Positions 61,697 through 64,000 of a stretch of 64,000 nucleotides of DNA are shown here, one piece after another (the stretch's first letter is position 1; each line of letters opens with the position of its first letter). The notes under the pieces are model-generated. The model made no database searches. It saw nothing but the letters and a program-made list of their open reading frames with translations, and was not told the origin of the DNA. Both the position numbers and the translations under genes were made by a program. Source of the DNA: Rutstroemia sp. NJR-2017a BVV2. Taxonomy: Eukaryota; Ascomycota; Leotiomycetes; Helotiales; Rutstroemiaceae. Location: NCBI GenBank assembly GCA_002946415.1, contig NJPS01000068.1:62001-126000 (forward strand), in the 5' to 3' direction.

Positions 61697-63811
61697 ATGA
61701 AGACAGTGCTTGCCCTCCTAGCTCTTGCTAGCTTCACCGTCGCTCAGGGTCTTCAAGCTCCAAGATGGGAGTCAGGCCCTCCTGATACTGAGACTACAAC
61801 ATTGATCACTTATACCACTACCACATATTGTCCAGTATGTCAAGATGCCTCATACAATGTACATAGAGCTGGGACTAATGCATTCAAACAGGTGACTTCA
61901 ACAGAAGTACAAAGCGGTACCACATCTATCTACACTGACGTGTCTACATCCGTCTACACTGTCACAAGCTGTGTTGGAGGGTGTGGTAGTGGCGGGGTTG
62001 TGACGGTCCCTGGCCCAACTGGAGTGGCATCAACAACTACAGAGGTAAGAATTGGCAGAGGAAACAACAATGCTCTCTACTTACTCTATAACTAGGTCAT
62101 TATCACATATACCACCACTTGCCCCGTCGAATCGACCATCACTGCATCAGGGACAACTTACACCAAGACATTCACCACCACGTCTGTAGTTCGAACGGGT
62201 CAGTGACATCCCATGGGACTTTAAACATCGATCGATGCTAACTTGAGGGATTAGCTGTTCCTACAACCATTTATGCTACAGTACCTGGACCTGATTCAAC
62301 AACCACGTACGTTATCTTCTTGGAGTGTGTTTACAACAAACAGCCTGACGTCGTGAATAGTGCCCAAACCGAAGTCTTCGAGACGATCACTAGCCTATGT
62401 CCTGTGACCCAAACTACATATATTAGTGGTAAACTGGAAACAGTAACTTTTACAACAACAAGCCTCATTTATACTCACCGGGAAACTACTGTCAAAGATA
62501 CTATCACTAGGCCTCCCTCCACCACAACGTATGAGTGACATTCTCAATTCACTAAGTACAAGCTAACGATAGTATAGAGTTGCTACAGGAGTCTATCAAA
62601 CAATAACAAGCTTATGTACCGTCACAGATACCACCACTATTGATAGCAAAGAGGTCACTGTCACCTACGTGAGCACCAGCCTAATTTATACCTATATAGA
62701 GACCCATGTTGAGTCTACTGTCACTCAACCTCCCACAACTACAACGTACGATGAGATACTCCTAGAATAGTATACAAGACGCTAACAGATTCTACAGAGT
62801 TGGAACCGAAGTCTATCAAACGATCACCAGTCTATGCCCTGTCACCGAAGTTAAGACTATCAGTGGACAGAAATATACCTCGACGTATACATCCACAAGC
62901 TACATCGTCACTCGCGTACCATCAACCGTGGAAATAGTCACAAGTGTGCCAGGAGGAACGGCTGTGTAAGCCCGCAGACAGCAGTTTATGCATAGGATTA
63001 TAGCTAATAATACTACAGAGTCGAGACAGATGTTTATGTGACATCTACCAGCTACTGCCCAGTCACCGAGGTCTCAACAATTTGTGAGTATTCGTCCACC
63101 AACTCAAGCGTGAAGGTTGCTAATGATAAGCAGCTGGTATTCTAGTGACCAAGGTCTTTACCAGCACAATCCTCACTGAGGTGAAGGTCCCTACGACCAT
63201 CAAAATATAGTAAGAGTTTTTCTTACTTTGATCTATAACCGCAAAACTAACGAGTGCAGCACCACTACCCAAGCCACTGAGTACAAGACTACCGATGTCT
63301 ACACGACCACTACCAACCTTGAGGCAGTATATACGACTATCAGCGCTGGATCGACAAATATCTACACCGTTACTGAGAAAAACACAATCAAAGTGACCTC
63401 AGCTTATACAATAACATCGATTTTGGCTGCTCCAACGTCAGAGACTACAGTCTACGTAAGTCGTACCTATCTCCCATCACCCGAAACCCTTTTACTGACC
63501 TTGATCATCTCCAGGCACCCACAACTATTGCAAACACCATCCAAGAGACCGCCATCGTCACCATCCCCAACGTTAAGACAGTCACTATCCCAATTACTTA
63601 CTATGCCAACACAACATTCACTGTCCACACCTCCGTCTTGGGAGCGCCATCGACCATCACCGTCTTGTCGCCTAGTACCACAACCCAAGCCACCACCACA
63701 TCGATCATCGCTAGCTCGGCTCCTCTTCAGGTCTCGGTAAATGCTGCTGCCACGAACAAGCCGGTGGCGCTTATTTTCGCTGGGGCCGTAGCTCTTTGGG
63801 CCGTTGCTTAG
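61697..63811 (+). CDS. GPI-anchored Thr/Ser-rich cell-surface protein with exon-sized repeats
   Basis: Eleven exons (61697-61834, 61892-62044, 62096-62198, 62255-62306, 62361-62528, 62578-62745, 62798-62965, 63019-63083, 63146-63209, 63260-63455, 63515-63811) encode 523 residues. A signal peptide opens the protein (MKTVLALLALASFTVAQG). The body is about half Thr/Ser/Val, with units of the form VYQTITSLCPVT followed by TYTSTSLIYT. The C-terminus (SVNAAATNKPVALIFAG and a hydrophobic end) is a GPI attachment signal. Exons 5, 6 and 7 are each exactly 168 nt, begin and end in phase 2, and encode one repeat each; exons 8 and 9 together form a shorter, degenerate copy. Each unit has one conserved Cys. 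Adhesin-like or structural roles in the wall are inferred. The first intron (57 nt) is in frame without stops and could be retained. Confidence 0.85.
62361..63018 (+). repeat. Tandem exon-plus-intron repeat, three units
   Basis: Three consecutive units, each a 168-nt exon plus an intron of 49, 52 or 53 nt, give a genomic period of 217-221 bp. The exons align codon for codon around ITSLC[PT]VT. The intron ends are alike too (donors GTATGA, GTACGA, GTAAGC; acceptors ATAG or ACAG after CTAAC or CTAAT). Confidence 0.85.
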
Positions 63812-64000
63812 ATTGCTTAGAGAACTCTTTTCTGCTTGCTGGGTTCTGTGAATCTTTTCTTTTTAATAGTTTTGTTATGTTGTGATATATACGGGCATTT
63901 GGGGACATCATACGGTCGGTCGGTCATTACCGAATATGGGAAGAGAATAGGTTTGGGAAAATGAAATTTGGATTGGGTTTGGCTTATGAAACTGGTATAT
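63812..64000. other. 3' flank of the surface-protein gene
   Basis: T-rich sequence followed by G/A-rich sequence up to the right edge; probably 3' UTR. Nothing further is identifiable. Confidence 0.5.

Overview
The window is nuclear DNA of a filamentous ascomycete (Pezizomycotina). The gene set, the short introns (47-139 nt, mostly GT...CTRAY...AG) and the protein sequences fit a leotiomycete such as a member of the Helotiales, but the class is an inference. All gene models were built by hand from reading frames, splice signals and recognised protein motifs. The spliced lengths of the multi-exon models sum to whole codons.

Left part (1 to about 17.9 kb): this is nearly empty of protein genes. 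The one clear gene is a two-repeat Myb regulator on the minus strand (5192-6190) closely resembling FlbD, the conidiation regulator known from Aspergillus. It has about 11.7 kb of gene-free DNA upstream and about 4.9 kb downstream. That DNA holds short tandem repeats, purine/pyrimidine-skewed blocks, perfect palindromes and at least four canonical G-quadruplex motifs.

Middle part (17.9 to 43.5 kb): a ureidoglycolate lyase (DAL3-like) diverges from a Myb/SANT-like acidic protein. These are followed by an NCBP3-type cap-binding protein, a large O-GlcNAc transferase (OGT), ribosomal protein uL11 (RPL12), the COPII coat GTPase-activating subunit SEC23, two small secreted proteins, fibrillarin (NOP1) and a coiled-coil protein of unknown function.

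Right part (43.8 to 64 kb): a 2,123-residue separase (ESP1) shares a 274-bp divergent promoter with a small mitochondrial-type membrane protein. Next come a class II (SIRT4-type) sirtuin, an MMT1/2-type cation diffusion facilitator, xylulokinase, a peroxiredoxin-like protein and the Misato-type protein DML1. The window ends with a GPI-anchored, Thr/Ser-rich cell-surface protein built from exon-sized repeats.

Most genes are unrelated housekeeping genes and no metabolic cluster was seen. From 50.6 to 60.3 kb, four of six genes have likely mitochondrial roles. No tRNA, rRNA, transposon or CRISPR array was found.
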